Assembly: GCA_903853735.1 (NCBI GenBank)
Contig: CAINUH010000460.1
Span: 1-18,151, forward strand
Direction: 5' to 3'
Source of the DNA: an uncultured Desulfomonile sp.
GTDB taxonomy: Bacteria > Desulfobacterota > Desulfomonilia > Desulfomonilales > Desulfomonilaceae
DNA: 18,151 nt
Each line of letters begins with the position of its first letter. Position 1 is the stretch's first letter. The position numbers were made by a program, and so were the translations under genes. Below the pieces are notes generated by a model. The model ran no database searches and was not told the origin of the DNA. It was given only the letters and a program-made list of their open reading frames with translations. This document shows positions 1 through 7,325 of this stretch, one piece after another.

Positions 1-129
1 TTCAGGCATTCGTTGTTCTATATTGAGGAGGCCACGGCGTCCGTAGCCCGGTTGAGGGGCTTTGAGCTGGCTTATACAGTCTGTGTAAACCGGGAAAGGG
101 TGATTGGGAAGAATCTGGCATGTCGTTGA
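1..129 (+). other. Possible 3' end of an unidentified gene running in from the left
   Basis: Frame 1 is open from the window edge to a TGA at 127-129 and would encode 42 residues with a mixed, protein-like composition (for example RLRGFELAYTV). I do not recognise a family. A palindromic, operator-like site (72-88) lies inside it, which argues either that this is not coding or that the palindrome sits in the tail of an upstream gene. A 30-codon open frame (131-223) follows immediately and ends exactly inside the second palindrome; it is too short to trust. Confidence 0.2.
72..88. promoter_or_regulatory. Palindromic operator-like site A (TTATACAGTCTGTGTAA)
   Basis: Two 7-base arms, TTATACA and TGTGTAA, are separated by GTC and are complementary with one mismatch. 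The same arm recurs as a perfect palindrome at 207-223 and as a single half-site, TTATACAG, at 174-181. Repetition of one dyad in a short leader is typical of a binding site for a dimeric repressor or controller protein. The cognate regulator is not visible in the window. Confidence 0.4.
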
Positions 130-206
130 TATGAATGATATTATGCGTGAATACAAGAAGAAGCTGGAACTTCTTATACAGAAGGAAACAGTCTGCGTTT
201 CCCGTT

Positions 207-224
207 TTATACAGATTGTATAAT
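207..224 (+). promoter_or_regulatory. Palindromic operator-like site B overlapping a perfect -10 box
   Basis: TTATACA-GAT-TGTATAA is a perfect 7+7 palindrome at 207-223. Its right arm continues into TATAAT at 219-224, a consensus sigma-70 -10 hexamer. No good -35 is seen at the usual spacing (the sequence around 196-203 is GC-rich and matches poorly), so the promoter may be weak or activator-dependent. Binding of a protein to the dyad would cover the -10, which suggests repression of the downstream restriction-modification-like pair. The + strand leader to the first start codon at 301 would be about 70 nt. Confidence 0.5.
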
Positions 225-300
225 CATTGTTAGGCCGACGCACTATTGCAGACCAGTTGTGGTACTGCTACCTAAGATTTCAGGTGAGGAGAAGGCTGAA

Positions 301-777
301 ATGGCTATTGCCGAGGGCCTATTCGAGTGGGATATTAACCAAATATCGGCTGCGCTCAAGATCAGTCCCACGGACGTGCACGCTTATTTCACAGACGGCC
401 GTCGAGTCTCGTTCCTGCTGGAGAGGCGCATTGCCTATGAGGTCCTCAATGGCTCGTTGGCAAGTAGCGAGGGAGCCGGCTATGACGTCCTAGATTCCCA
501 AGGTCGCAAGTGGGAAGTCCGCAGCGTATCAAAGGGCGGCATTTATTTCTGTCCCAGCTACATGGTGGGTTCAGGTCGGCACTTCGAGGAGCATGGCTTT
601 CTTAAGAAGCTACAAGAGATTTTCGGTTATGTTGTGTCCGACATCCAGCAGTTTCCATCAGTTCCCTACTGGAGGATCCCGGCAGACACCGTGCGCACCT
701 GGTGGCGTCAGGGCAACCTCGGCCCGGCTTCGAAGATCAGTCGCGATCGAGCCCTGTCTTTATTCAGGAGGATATAG
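301..777 (+). CDS. Candidate type II restriction endonuclease (partner of adjacent methyltransferase)
   Basis: Encodes 158 residues. I chose the ATG at 301 because GAGGAG lies at 286-291, nine bases upstream; a GTG at 259 would add 14 residues without a comparable ribosome-binding site. The N-terminal 40 residues resemble a small helical DNA-binding segment (ISAALKISPTDV). The middle has an Asp, then GRKWEVRSV, then GIYFCPSYMVGSGR. An acidic residue followed by a strand with E-x-R/K is what one expects of a PD-(D/E)XK nuclease core, although the usual ExK lysine would here be Arg. The stop abuts the GTG of the methyltransferase with no gap, so translation is coupled. The position next to a DNA methyltransferase is the strongest argument for an endonuclease role. 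I cannot name the family; a DNA-binding regulatory protein is the main alternative. Confidence 0.5.
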   Translation: MAIAEGLFEWDINQISAALKISPTDVHAYFTDGRRVSFLLERRIAYEVLNGSLASSEGAGYDVLDSQGRKWEVRSVSKGGIYFCPSYMVGSGRHFEEHGFLKKLQEIFGYVVSDIQQFPSVPYWRIPADTVRTWWRQGNLGPASKISRDRALSLFRRI

Positions 778-2049
778 GTGACGACCCGGCAACTTGAGCT
801 GTTCGCTCACGAAGCAGACAGACAGGAGTCATTGACCATCGCGGAGTTCGCCGCCGAGATAGAGGACTTCACTGACTTCGGCAAGGCGACACAGGTTCTT
901 GATTTCCCTGACGGGGACTTTCCCATACCGCTGTATGTCAACGAGTTCTGGACGTCTAAACAACGTGCAGCGCACTCAATTCACGAAGTGTCCTATCGCG
1001 CGTGTTTCAAGCCGCAGTTGCCGCGGTTCTTTATTGAGCGCCTAACGCGTCGGGGTGATGTGGTCTACGACCCCTTCATGGGGCGGGGAACAACAGTTGT
1101 CGAGGCGGCCCTAATGGACCGGCGTCCATTTGGCTGCGACATCAATCCCCTTAGTAGAATACTCGTACTTCCACGACTGTCCCCACCCAGCCCGACTGAA
1201 GTCACAGAACGGCTGGCAATTCTGGATCTTGAGAAGCCAGTTGAGACCTGGGAGGACCTCTTGGTGTTCTACCATCCCAAGACCCTTCTCCAGATATTAA
1301 ATCTCCGTAACTACCTTCTTGCTCGACAAAGCGATGGATCTCTTGATCGTGTGGATTCGTGGATCCAGATGGTGGCAACGAACCGGCTAACCGGCCACTC
1401 GCGGGGTTTCTTTTCCGTCTATACCCTTCCTCCGAACCAGGCCGTGTCAATCGATGCTCAAAGGAAAATAAACGAGAAGCGTGAGCAGGTTCCTCCTGAG
1501 CGTGATGTCAAAGAAATCATACTTCGCAAGACGAGGTCACTGCTTTGCAAGTTGCAGGAAAACGACGTGCACGTTGTGCCGGATACGGCCTGTGCTCCAT
1601 TGATTGTGACAGGCTCTTCGGACCAAACACCCGACATCCCAAGCGACTCCGTAACTCTGGTAGTCACATCCCCACCATTCCTTGATACCGTTGACTATCA
1701 AGCAGACAACTGGCTTAGATGCTGGTTTAACGGGATAGACGTTAAGGAGGTCTGCATCTGGCAGCTCAAGAAGCCGGAGGACTGGCGTGCTGCAATGACT
1801 CGTACGTTCAGGGAGCTTCATCGCGTTCTTGTTCCGGGAGGCTTGGTCGCCTTCGAGGTCGGCGAAGTGCGCAACGGCAAGGTACTGCTGGAAACACTGG
1901 TAGTGCCGGCTGCCGCAGATGCAGGCCTTGTACCCTTGATGGTCCTGGTCAACGATCAGATCTTCACGAAGACTTCCAATTGCTGGGGGGTCGAAAATCT
2001 CAAAAGGGGCACGAACACAAACCGCATAGTCTTGATAGGCAAGCAATGA
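778..2049 (+). CDS. Site-specific DNA methyltransferase (amino-methylating, N4-cytosine or N6-adenine)
   Basis: A 423-residue SAM-dependent DNA methylase. Motif I (SAM binding) is DPFMGRGTT at residues 98-106, followed by the acidic strand end FGCDINP near 118-124. The catalytic motif IV is TSPPF at 297-301. A C-terminal Rossmann-type stretch, RVLVPGGLVAFEVGEV, is near 349-364. TSPPF is the form commonly seen in N4-cytosine enzymes, but N6-adenine modification cannot be excluded. Motif I precedes motif IV by about 190 residues, so the target-recognition region probably lies between them, as in alpha-class enzymes. GTG start directly after the preceding stop, with AGGAGG at 766-771. It would protect host DNA against the upstream candidate endonuclease. 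It has the length of a complete enzyme and no frameshift. Confidence 0.85.
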   Translation: MTTRQLELFAHEADRQESLTIAEFAAEIEDFTDFGKATQVLDFPDGDFPIPLYVNEFWTSKQRAAHSIHEVSYRACFKPQLPRFFIERLTRRGDVVYDPFMGRGTTVVEAALMDRRPFGCDINPLSRILVLPRLSPPSPTEVTERLAILDLEKPVETWEDLLVFYHPKTLLQILNLRNYLLARQSDGSLDRVDSWIQMVATNRLTGHSRGFFSVYTLPPNQAVSIDAQRKINEKREQVPPERDVKEIILRKTRSLLCKLQENDVHVVPDTACAPLIVTGSSDQTPDIPSDSVTLVVTSPPFLDTVDYQADNWLRCWFNGIDVKEVCIWQLKKPEDWRAAMTRTFRELHRVLVPGGLVAFEVGEVRNGKVLLETLVVPAAADAGLVPLMVLVNDQIFTKTSNCWGVENLKRGTNTNRIVLIGKQ

Positions 2050-2273
2050 TTTTGCTGTCGGGCTACCTTCTTGACCCATCTTCGGTCCTTCTTTGGTCCA
2101 CACATTGTTTCGCAATTGCCAGGTATTCCCATCCGAGGACCGGAAGCCAGATCCATTACAGCGCTATCTGTGCGAAATCATTCTTCCGTTCCCTGATAAA
2201 AAATCGCAGCACCCCATTTCAGGTTTTAGAAAAAACCCTTGCGATGTGTAAGCCGATTAAAGGGGACCCTCAT

Positions 2274-2545
2274 ACCGGAGTTTCCGGCTTATTGATTAAC
2301 AGTTCGTGCAACCATACGCAATCATTCGCAGTTGTGGCCACAATGTTGATGCCTCTAACGAAAAAGAGCTTGCATGAGTCTCCAAGTATGATAAAGACCA
2401 CCGGGCGGTGGGACAATTCATCACGGCCGGAATTAGACAGGCTTTGTGCAAAACCACAGTGTTAGGGGTTCACTTCCAATCGAGGTAACCAAAGGTAGTT
2501 GTAAGCTTTTCATCACATTTTTGTCTTTTTTTCGGAAACTCCGGT
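2274..2545. repeat. Inverted repeat pair of 13 bp flanking about 246 bp
   Basis: ACCGGAGTTTCCG at 2274-2286 recurs as its exact reverse complement, CGGAAACTCCGGT, at 2533-2545. The left copy is itself the core of a small hairpin (CCGGA-GTT-TCCGG, 2275-2287). The enclosed segment has no transposase. It could be a small non-autonomous element, a pair of binding sites, or chance; similarity does not extend far beyond the 13-mers. Confidence 0.3.
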
Positions 2546-2590
2546 CAGAGATCGATGCCTCAGGGTGGAAGCGATGTTTTGCACCCAGAG

Positions 2591-2621
2591 AAAAATCATG
2601 GGCTACCCGAGAGGGCAGCCC
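2591..2621 (-). terminator. Rho-independent terminator of the acyl-CoA ligase transcript
   Basis: Read on the minus strand, GGGCTGCCC (2621-2613), loop TCTC, GGGTAGCCC (2608-2600) forms a nine-position stem with one internal mismatch. It is followed by ATGATTTTTCTC, so a run of five T starts four bases after the stem. It lies 63 bases beyond the ligase stop codon, in the right orientation. The + strand lacks a T run after the hairpin, so termination of the methyltransferase transcript by the same structure is less likely. Confidence 0.65.
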
Positions 2622-2683
2622 AATCACATATAGCAAGAAAAGCAGTACTAAAAATGACGACAAAAACTAATTCTTAACCACAC

Positions 2684-4273
2684 TTAACGCGAATCGCTCC
2701 ACTTTCCATACTTTTCTCTGAGAATTCGATGAAGAATTTTACCAGTACCCGTGCGGGGCATCTCGTCATCCCCAATGAAATCCAATGTCTTTGGCACCTT
2801 GTAAGCTGCTATTTTTGAGCGTGCAAGTTTCCTGATTTCCTCTTTCAACTGGTCGCTCGGCTCCTTTCCCGCATGAAGAATGACCACTGCGTGGACCGCT
2901 TCACCCCACTTGTCGTGAGGTATGCCTATTACAGCCACATCCTTTACCGAAGGATGAGACCCCACGGCGTTTTCCACCTCGGACGGGAAGACATTCTCTC
3001 CCCCGGTAATGATCATGTTTGCTTTACGGTCGACCAAAACGTAGAACCCATCGGGGTCACGGTAACACATATCCCCGGCCGTGAACCACTCACCTTGAAA
3101 AACCTCTTTAGTTTTTTCCGGTAAGTTCCAATACTTGGTGAACATCTCTGGAGTTCTAGCGTACAGTTCGCCTACCTGGCCATCCGGAACCTCGTTACCG
3201 CTTTCATCCAGCACCTTAATGCGGTCTATACCAAAAATCTCCCTTCCGATGGTTCCCAACTTTCTCAGTTGATCCTCCGGCCTGCAGAGGGTTACCAAGC
3301 CTGCCTCGGTGGAGCCGTAGGCCTCCCACAGTTCCGCATTCTTGAAAAAATCCAGGACGGCAATCTTGGTGTCCTTCCTTATTGGAGCAGATGAGACCAA
3401 CAACTGACGCATGCTGGACACGTCATACCTTGTCTTTACTTGGTCCGGTAGAGAAAGGATCATGATGTAATGAGTCGGCACGAGAGAAGCGAAGGTAATC
3501 TTGTACTTTTCCACCGTGGCCAGGAAGTTTTCTGCGCTGAAACTGGCTTCGTTATAGACGCAGATCGGAGCCGACACAAGGGTATAAGGAAATGAATAGA
3601 AGATTGAATTCACGTGGCACATGGGCATTACCATTAGGGGTTTATCGGTAGGCCTGATACCGGTATTGGCGATGTTCACGTAATACATCGCCAGGTAGCT
3701 CTCGTGACTTCGCACCACGCCTTTAGGTTTGCCGGTGGTGCCTGAGGTGTACATAAAAGTCCACGGATCTTCTGCGTCAACCTCCGCGTCGGGCTCACCT
3801 GAAGATGCGGCCGCCAGCCATTCTTCGTAACCCACATACCCATTAGGGGTTGGATCGCCCGGTTCACCCAGGAATATGTAGTTACCAGCAGAAATGGTTA
3901 ATTTGTTTCGGATACCGTCGACAAGGCTTACAAATGGTTTCTCCACGATGATGGCTTTGCTATTGGAGTCATTGACTATGTACTCAATCTCAGGTCCAGC
4001 CAATCTGAACATGAGAGGCACGCAGATTTGGCCTGCTTTAGCGCATCCTGCATAAATTTCCATCCACTCGACCCTATTGTAAGCGAGGACTGCAAAACGG
4101 TCTCCCCGGTCGCATCCAATAGAAATCAAGGCATTGCCGACGCGGCAACTGCGCTCGTTCCACTCGAGAAATGTCAAAGCCTTGAATTTGTCTTGACAAC
4201 CCAGTTTGTCTGGAAACTGGACTGCCTGTTGACGAAGTACTCTTCCCATGGGTATCCATTTACTGATAGTCAT
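2684..4273 (-). CDS. AMP-dependent acyl-CoA synthetase/ligase
   Basis: A 529-residue adenylate-forming enzyme (ANL superfamily) that would activate a carboxylic acid with ATP to an acyl-adenylate and transfer it to CoA. Landmarks: phosphate-binding YTSGTTGKPKGV at 175-186; YGSTE at 319-323; TAGD at 398-401, with the ribose-contacting Asp; hinge region near VLVDRKANM at 412-420 followed by GGENVFPSEVE; and PRTGTGKI at 506-513 with the predicted catalytic Lys at 512. The start at 4273 is fixed by GGAGGAGG just upstream; the in-frame ATG at 4297 lies before that site and is unlikely. It is the last gene on this strand, 189 bases after the QmoB-like gene, and ends at a terminator. The gap contains a small hairpin, so it may have its own promoter. 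The substrate (medium/long-chain or aromatic acid) cannot be read from sequence. Soluble, no signal peptide. Confidence 0.9.
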   Translation of the reverse strand: MTISKWIPMGRVLRQQAVQFPDKLGCQDKFKALTFLEWNERSCRVGNALISIGCDRGDRFAVLAYNRVEWMEIYAGCAKAGQICVPLMFRLAGPEIEYIVNDSNSKAIIVEKPFVSLVDGIRNKLTISAGNYIFLGEPGDPTPNGYVGYEEWLAAASSGEPDAEVDAEDPWTFMYTSGTTGKPKGVVRSHESYLAMYYVNIANTGIRPTDKPLMVMPMCHVNSIFYSFPYTLVSAPICVYNEASFSAENFLATVEKYKITFASLVPTHYIMILSLPDQVKTRYDVSSMRQLLVSSAPIRKDTKIAVLDFFKNAELWEAYGSTEAGLVTLCRPEDQLRKLGTIGREIFGIDRIKVLDESGNEVPDGQVGELYARTPEMFTKYWNLPEKTKEVFQGEWFTAGDMCYRDPDGFYVLVDRKANMIITGGENVFPSEVENAVGSHPSVKDVAVIGIPHDKWGEAVHAVVILHAGKEPSDQLKEEIRKLARSKIAAYKVPKTLDFIGDDEMPRTGTGKILHRILREKYGKWSDSR

Positions 4274-4338
4274 GAAATCCTCCTCCAACGCCGTCAATAG
4301 CGGCTGCTTAGTGCTTTTTGAACTCCGAACGAAGCAAA

Positions 4339-4354
4339 TTCCCTAAGAAGGGAA
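4339..4354. other. Small perfect stem-loop in the gap before the acyl-CoA ligase
   Basis: TTCCCT-AAGA-AGGGAA is a perfect 6-bp stem with a 4-base loop between the QmoB-like gene and the ligase. On the minus strand it is followed by only TTTGCTTC, so it would be a poor terminator; it could attenuate read-through or be a small operator. No clear -35/-10 pair was found in the 189-bp gap. Confidence 0.3.
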
Positions 4355-4462
4355 ACCAGATGACCCGTACCAAAAGATCTTGATTCAAAAGCTGTTGTGA
4401 GTCACCAAAACGGTCAAGCCCGAATCTGCCATAGCAATACGGTTGTTTGGATGCCTTGAATA

Positions 4463-6079
4463 CTACCCTTGACCGAATTCCCGAGTAGTACTGTGGCGCA
4501 AGATCTGTTTCAACGTTTGAACCGCCCTAGACAAATCTCCCTGTGTGTTACTGGCGAGAGTGGTGAACATCAATCTGAGTGCACCGATCCCGGCATGATC
4601 CAGCAACACCTTGGTAGCAGACACTCTTTCGGCAGCGAGGACAGTTCCGTAAATAGACGCACAATTTCCTGTGTGGCAGCCTGCCACAAGAACTCCATCC
4701 GCACCGTTTCGGAAAGCGGATAGTATGTGATCTTGGGCAATAGTTCCTGCACAGGGGACTATAATGGGAGTGAGATCCTCCCGAATCTGAAGGGTGGCCG
4801 ACTCAAAAGCCTTCTCCGCTGATCTACGGCACAGAAAAGCCACTATTCGGTCATCAGGACCGGCAACAGCCAAGGCAGCGGGTATTCTATCAGCAAGACC
4901 GGTTTGGCCCGCAGGCGGTTCCAGAGTTATGGCCCCCATGGGGCATTCGGCCGCACATATTCCGCAACGCTTGCAGCTAGCCGCGTCAACTTCGGCTCTC
5001 TTCCGGAAACTCATTGCGCCGTGTGGACACAGTCGGATGCATGTCAGGCAAATAGTGCACTTGCCCTGGTCCACCAAAGGAGCGCCGGGAAGTCCTACCA
5101 GTCCATTCTCTGAACTAGCAGTTTTCAGGGCCACCATGACGGCATCCAAGTCGCACTCCGTGGTAAGGGGATCGAAATTACCACGAGACGGCCCCACAGC
5201 TAAGATCCCGGCCTTGGGGGTGGCTACCCCTGAGAACCTGATGGACTCGGGCTGCAAAAAAGGCGCCATAACAGCCGACGATGGGATTGCTTCCAATAGT
5301 GGTTTTAGCGAAGAAGGTGGTCGGAGATTTTCGTCTACAACGACCAGGTCAGGAAGGAGCTCCATTTCGACGCCGAGAACCGGATCGCGGAAAACGACTG
5401 CCAAACCGTCCGTTCCGTTCTCAAAACCTGGTCCATCCTGGTCGAATTTGAAGAAAAGGACTCCATCGTTACGGGTATGCCGGTACTGTCTTTCGAGGCC
5501 CTGAGCAGCAACTTTGACGTCCCTGGCAAACACGTATGGCTGGACTCGGCAAATTTTTGTAAGCCGAGCGATTGCATCAAATACTCTTGCGAATGTCAAA
5601 GGATCAGATCCCCCTTCCAATCCGCAAAGGAAAACAACGTGAAACAAGTCTCCGCGAGGCTTGACCAGGTCTGCTCCATCATCAAGGATAGCTTCCAGGG
5701 CTGACAACGTAGTGACTCTATCTGAAGGATTAAGTCCATAATCGTTGTACTTGGGGACCGCGACTGCGGCGGGAACTGCTACGATGAAACCTGCCGATTC
5801 GGTTGACCGTCCAGTGGACGAGGCTACGATAGCCTCGAACCGACCAACAAATCCGCGTACCTCTTCCAACACGGCGTCCGCAGGTAGTTGAACACCTGTG
5901 CCGCCGTCAGTGTCATCTCGGTGCCCGAGAGCTATTACCTCAAAACCCTCATTTTCGAGTCGGCGGACTAGCTCGCTCGCTGTCTTGTCGCCACCCATCA
6001 CCAAGACGCGGTGCAAGAGGTTGCTCTCCGGTAGAACCGAGGGGTTGAGAAAAACTGATTCAAGAACCGGCGCCTTCAC
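4463..6079 (-). CDS. QmoB/HdrA-like iron-sulfur protein with fused MvhD domain, degenerate FAD site
   Basis: 538 residues. Residues about 20-330 follow the HdrA/QmoB plan, but the nucleotide-binding loop reads VMGGDKTASEL (27-37) instead of GxGxxG. The segment where HdrA proteins have QCVGSR and CSxVCC reads FLCGLEGG near 150-157, without the cysteine cluster. Two [4Fe-4S] ferredoxin motifs follow: CTICLTCIRLCP at 341-352 and CKRCGICAAECP at 369-380. The C-terminal 125 residues are an MvhD domain with Cys 417, 443, 468 and 473; the second Cys of the usual CxxC is Ser 420. Start GTG at 6079 overlaps the previous stop (GTGA), with GAGGAG upstream. QmoB proteins of sulfate reducers share the HdrA-ferredoxin-MvhD order, but this one is shorter and seems unable to bind FAD normally. 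It probably pairs with the QmoA-like protein encoded just upstream, carrying electrons through its clusters. Cytosolic; no QmoC-like membrane subunit is nearby. Confidence 0.75.
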   Translation of the reverse strand: MKAPVLESVFLNPSVLPESNLLHRVLVMGGDKTASELVRRLENEGFEVIALGHRDDTDGGTGVQLPADAVLEEVRGFVGRFEAIVASSTGRSTESAGFIVAVPAAVAVPKYNDYGLNPSDRVTTLSALEAILDDGADLVKPRGDLFHVVFLCGLEGGSDPLTFARVFDAIARLTKICRVQPYVFARDVKVAAQGLERQYRHTRNDGVLFFKFDQDGPGFENGTDGLAVVFRDPVLGVEMELLPDLVVVDENLRPPSSLKPLLEAIPSSAVMAPFLQPESIRFSGVATPKAGILAVGPSRGNFDPLTTECDLDAVMVALKTASSENGLVGLPGAPLVDQGKCTICLTCIRLCPHGAMSFRKRAEVDAASCKRCGICAAECPMGAITLEPPAGQTGLADRIPAALAVAGPDDRIVAFLCRRSAEKAFESATLQIREDLTPIIVPCAGTIAQDHILSAFRNGADGVLVAGCHTGNCASIYGTVLAAERVSATKVLLDHAGIGALRLMFTTLASNTQGDLSRAVQTLKQILRHSTTREFGQG

Positions 6080-7317
6080 CTATTCTCTCCTCTGCAAGAA
6101 CCCTTCAAGTATGAAGCTACTGTTCCGGCTGTCCTGATCGAGTGTGATACAGTGTCCTCAATTGACTTTGGGCCGTGAACGGCACCTGCCACGAAAACTC
6201 CTGTCGCATCAGTTAGAACCTCATTGCCATCCCTTCCCAAGAAACCATCCTGATTGATCTGTACACCCAGAAGTTCAGCAAGGGGAAGCAATTCCGGGTC
6301 GGGCGAAATGCCGACGCTCAGCACTACCAGGTCGAAGGACTCAGCGATCCGTTCCTCGTTTGATCCCAGGTATACAAGCTCCGGCCGACCGTCGGCTCCG
6401 TGACGAATTTCACCGGGAATGGCTCTGACCAGGCGCAAGTTCCGTCTAAACGCCTGAAAACGCGCCTCAAAGTCGCGATCAAATGATTGGATATCCATGT
6501 AGAAGATAGTCGGCTGGATTCCGTGAAAACGATGACGGAGCAACTCAGCGAGCCTCAGAGCATAACCACAACATACCTGTGAGCAGTAGTTTCTTCCTAT
6601 TTTTGCGTCCCTGCTTCCGACACATTGTATAAAGGCTACGGACTTCAATTTCGTTTCGCCTTCACCAGCGTCGAAATTGTCTCTCCTCAGAATGGAATCA
6701 AGTTCAAGTGCTGTGATCACTCCGTGGATACGTCCGTATCCGAATCGAGGTTTTTCGTGCGGGTCAAAGGCCTTGAATCCACATGCAAGGATGACCGTGC
6801 CAGCCTCGATCTTGACTTCCTCTGCTTCTCCATCCAGGTTCACAGCTCCCGCGCTGCAAGCCTTCTCGCATGCTCTGCACGATCCGTCCTTGAAAAAAAG
6901 ACAATTGTCCTCGTCAAGAGACATCCCGTTCTTGACGAAGGTGTTTGAGAGTGCGTCAGGAACTGGACATACTTCCAAACACTTGCCGCACTGGTTACAC
7001 TTATCAGGATAAATTCTTAAGGGCTGTCTATTTAACGTGACGCTAAAAGAACCGTTTGATCGTTCTACTTCCGTGACAGTGGATCTCAGAGACCAACCTA
7101 TTCTATTGGAAGCATCTGAACTCTCAAGTTGGTCCTCTAGTAGGCACGCACCGCATCTTTGGCATTGGTCAGTCGCCTTGCAACAATAGAGGGCCACATG
7201 CCCTCCGGGATAAGGATTCTTCTCCACAACAACGGAGCGAAACCCGAGTCGCGAAAGTTCAATCGCACAACGTGTACCGGCGATCCCACCACCGATAATA
7301 ACAGCATCTGTCATCAT
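6076..7317 (-). CDS. QmoA/HdrA-like FAD and iron-sulfur oxidoreductase subunit
   Basis: 413 residues, close to the usual length of QmoA. The FAD-binding fold begins at residue 4 with VIIGGGIAG (6-14). Cysteine clusters follow: CKATDQCQRCGAC at 46-58; CNQCGKCLEVCP at 107-118; CRACEKAC at 147-154, with C139 nearby; and the HdrA signature QCVGSRD (231-237) with YCSQVCC (244-250). A second FAD-contact segment, GVFVAGAVHGPKSI, is at 373-386. It should hold one FAD and several [4Fe-4S] clusters and act as the flavin core of an electron-transfer complex. It starts 8 bases after the metF-like stop and ends overlapping the QmoB-like start, so the three are co-translated. A general HdrA name is equally defensible; the QmoA comparison rests on size and on the MvhD-fused neighbour. 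Two adjacent ATGs (7317 and 7314) are possible starts. Confidence 0.8.
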   Translation of the reverse strand: MMTDAVIIGGGIAGTRCAIELSRLGFRSVVVEKNPYPGGHVALYCCKATDQCQRCGACLLEDQLESSDASNRIGWSLRSTVTEVERSNGSFSVTLNRQPLRIYPDKCNQCGKCLEVCPVPDALSNTFVKNGMSLDEDNCLFFKDGSCRACEKACSAGAVNLDGEAEEVKIEAGTVILACGFKAFDPHEKPRFGYGRIHGVITALELDSILRRDNFDAGEGETKLKSVAFIQCVGSRDAKIGRNYCSQVCCGYALRLAELLRHRFHGIQPTIFYMDIQSFDRDFEARFQAFRRNLRLVRAIPGEIRHGADGRPELVYLGSNEERIAESFDLVVLSVGISPDPELLPLAELLGVQINQDGFLGRDGNEVLTDATGVFVAGAVHGPKSIEDTVSHSIRTAGTVASYLKGSCRGENR

Positions 7318-7325
7318 AATCCGGC

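Larger units (their letters stand above)
2050..2683. other. Intergenic region between convergent genes, no convincing gene
   Basis: This 634-base stretch lies between the methyltransferase and the 3' end of the acyl-CoA ligase. It holds the minus-strand terminator (2591-2621) and the inverted 13-mer pair (2274-2286 and 2533-2545). Open frames on both strands have unconvincing composition and no ribosome-binding sites. One + frame around 2309-2480, broken by a TGA, gives a faintly protein-like peptide (HRAVGQFITAGIRQALCKT) that might be the remains of a gene; I could not assign it. No tRNA or other RNA gene was recognised. Confidence 0.5.

Noticed and set aside
207..223. LexA/SOS box at the TTATACAGATTGTATAA palindrome
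   Set aside because: The classical gram-negative LexA site is CTGT-N8-ACAG; here the ACAG and TTGT elements are in the opposite order and spacing, so an SOS assignment is not supported.
1537..2115. Long minus-strand open frame of 192 codons over the methyltransferase 3' end
   Set aside because: It is antisense to a well-supported methyltransferase with clear motifs; its own translation shows no family features and has no ribosome-binding site.
2433..2663. Minus-strand open frame with a hydrophobic, signal-like N-terminus (SSFLVLLFLLYVIG)
   Set aside because: It starts with TTG without a ribosome-binding site and runs straight through the terminator hairpin; better explained as chance in the 3' untranslated region.
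4794..5504. A + strand open frame of 236 codons antisense to the QmoB-like gene
   Set aside because: Low-complexity Ser/Arg-rich antisense shadow without motifs or ribosome-binding site.
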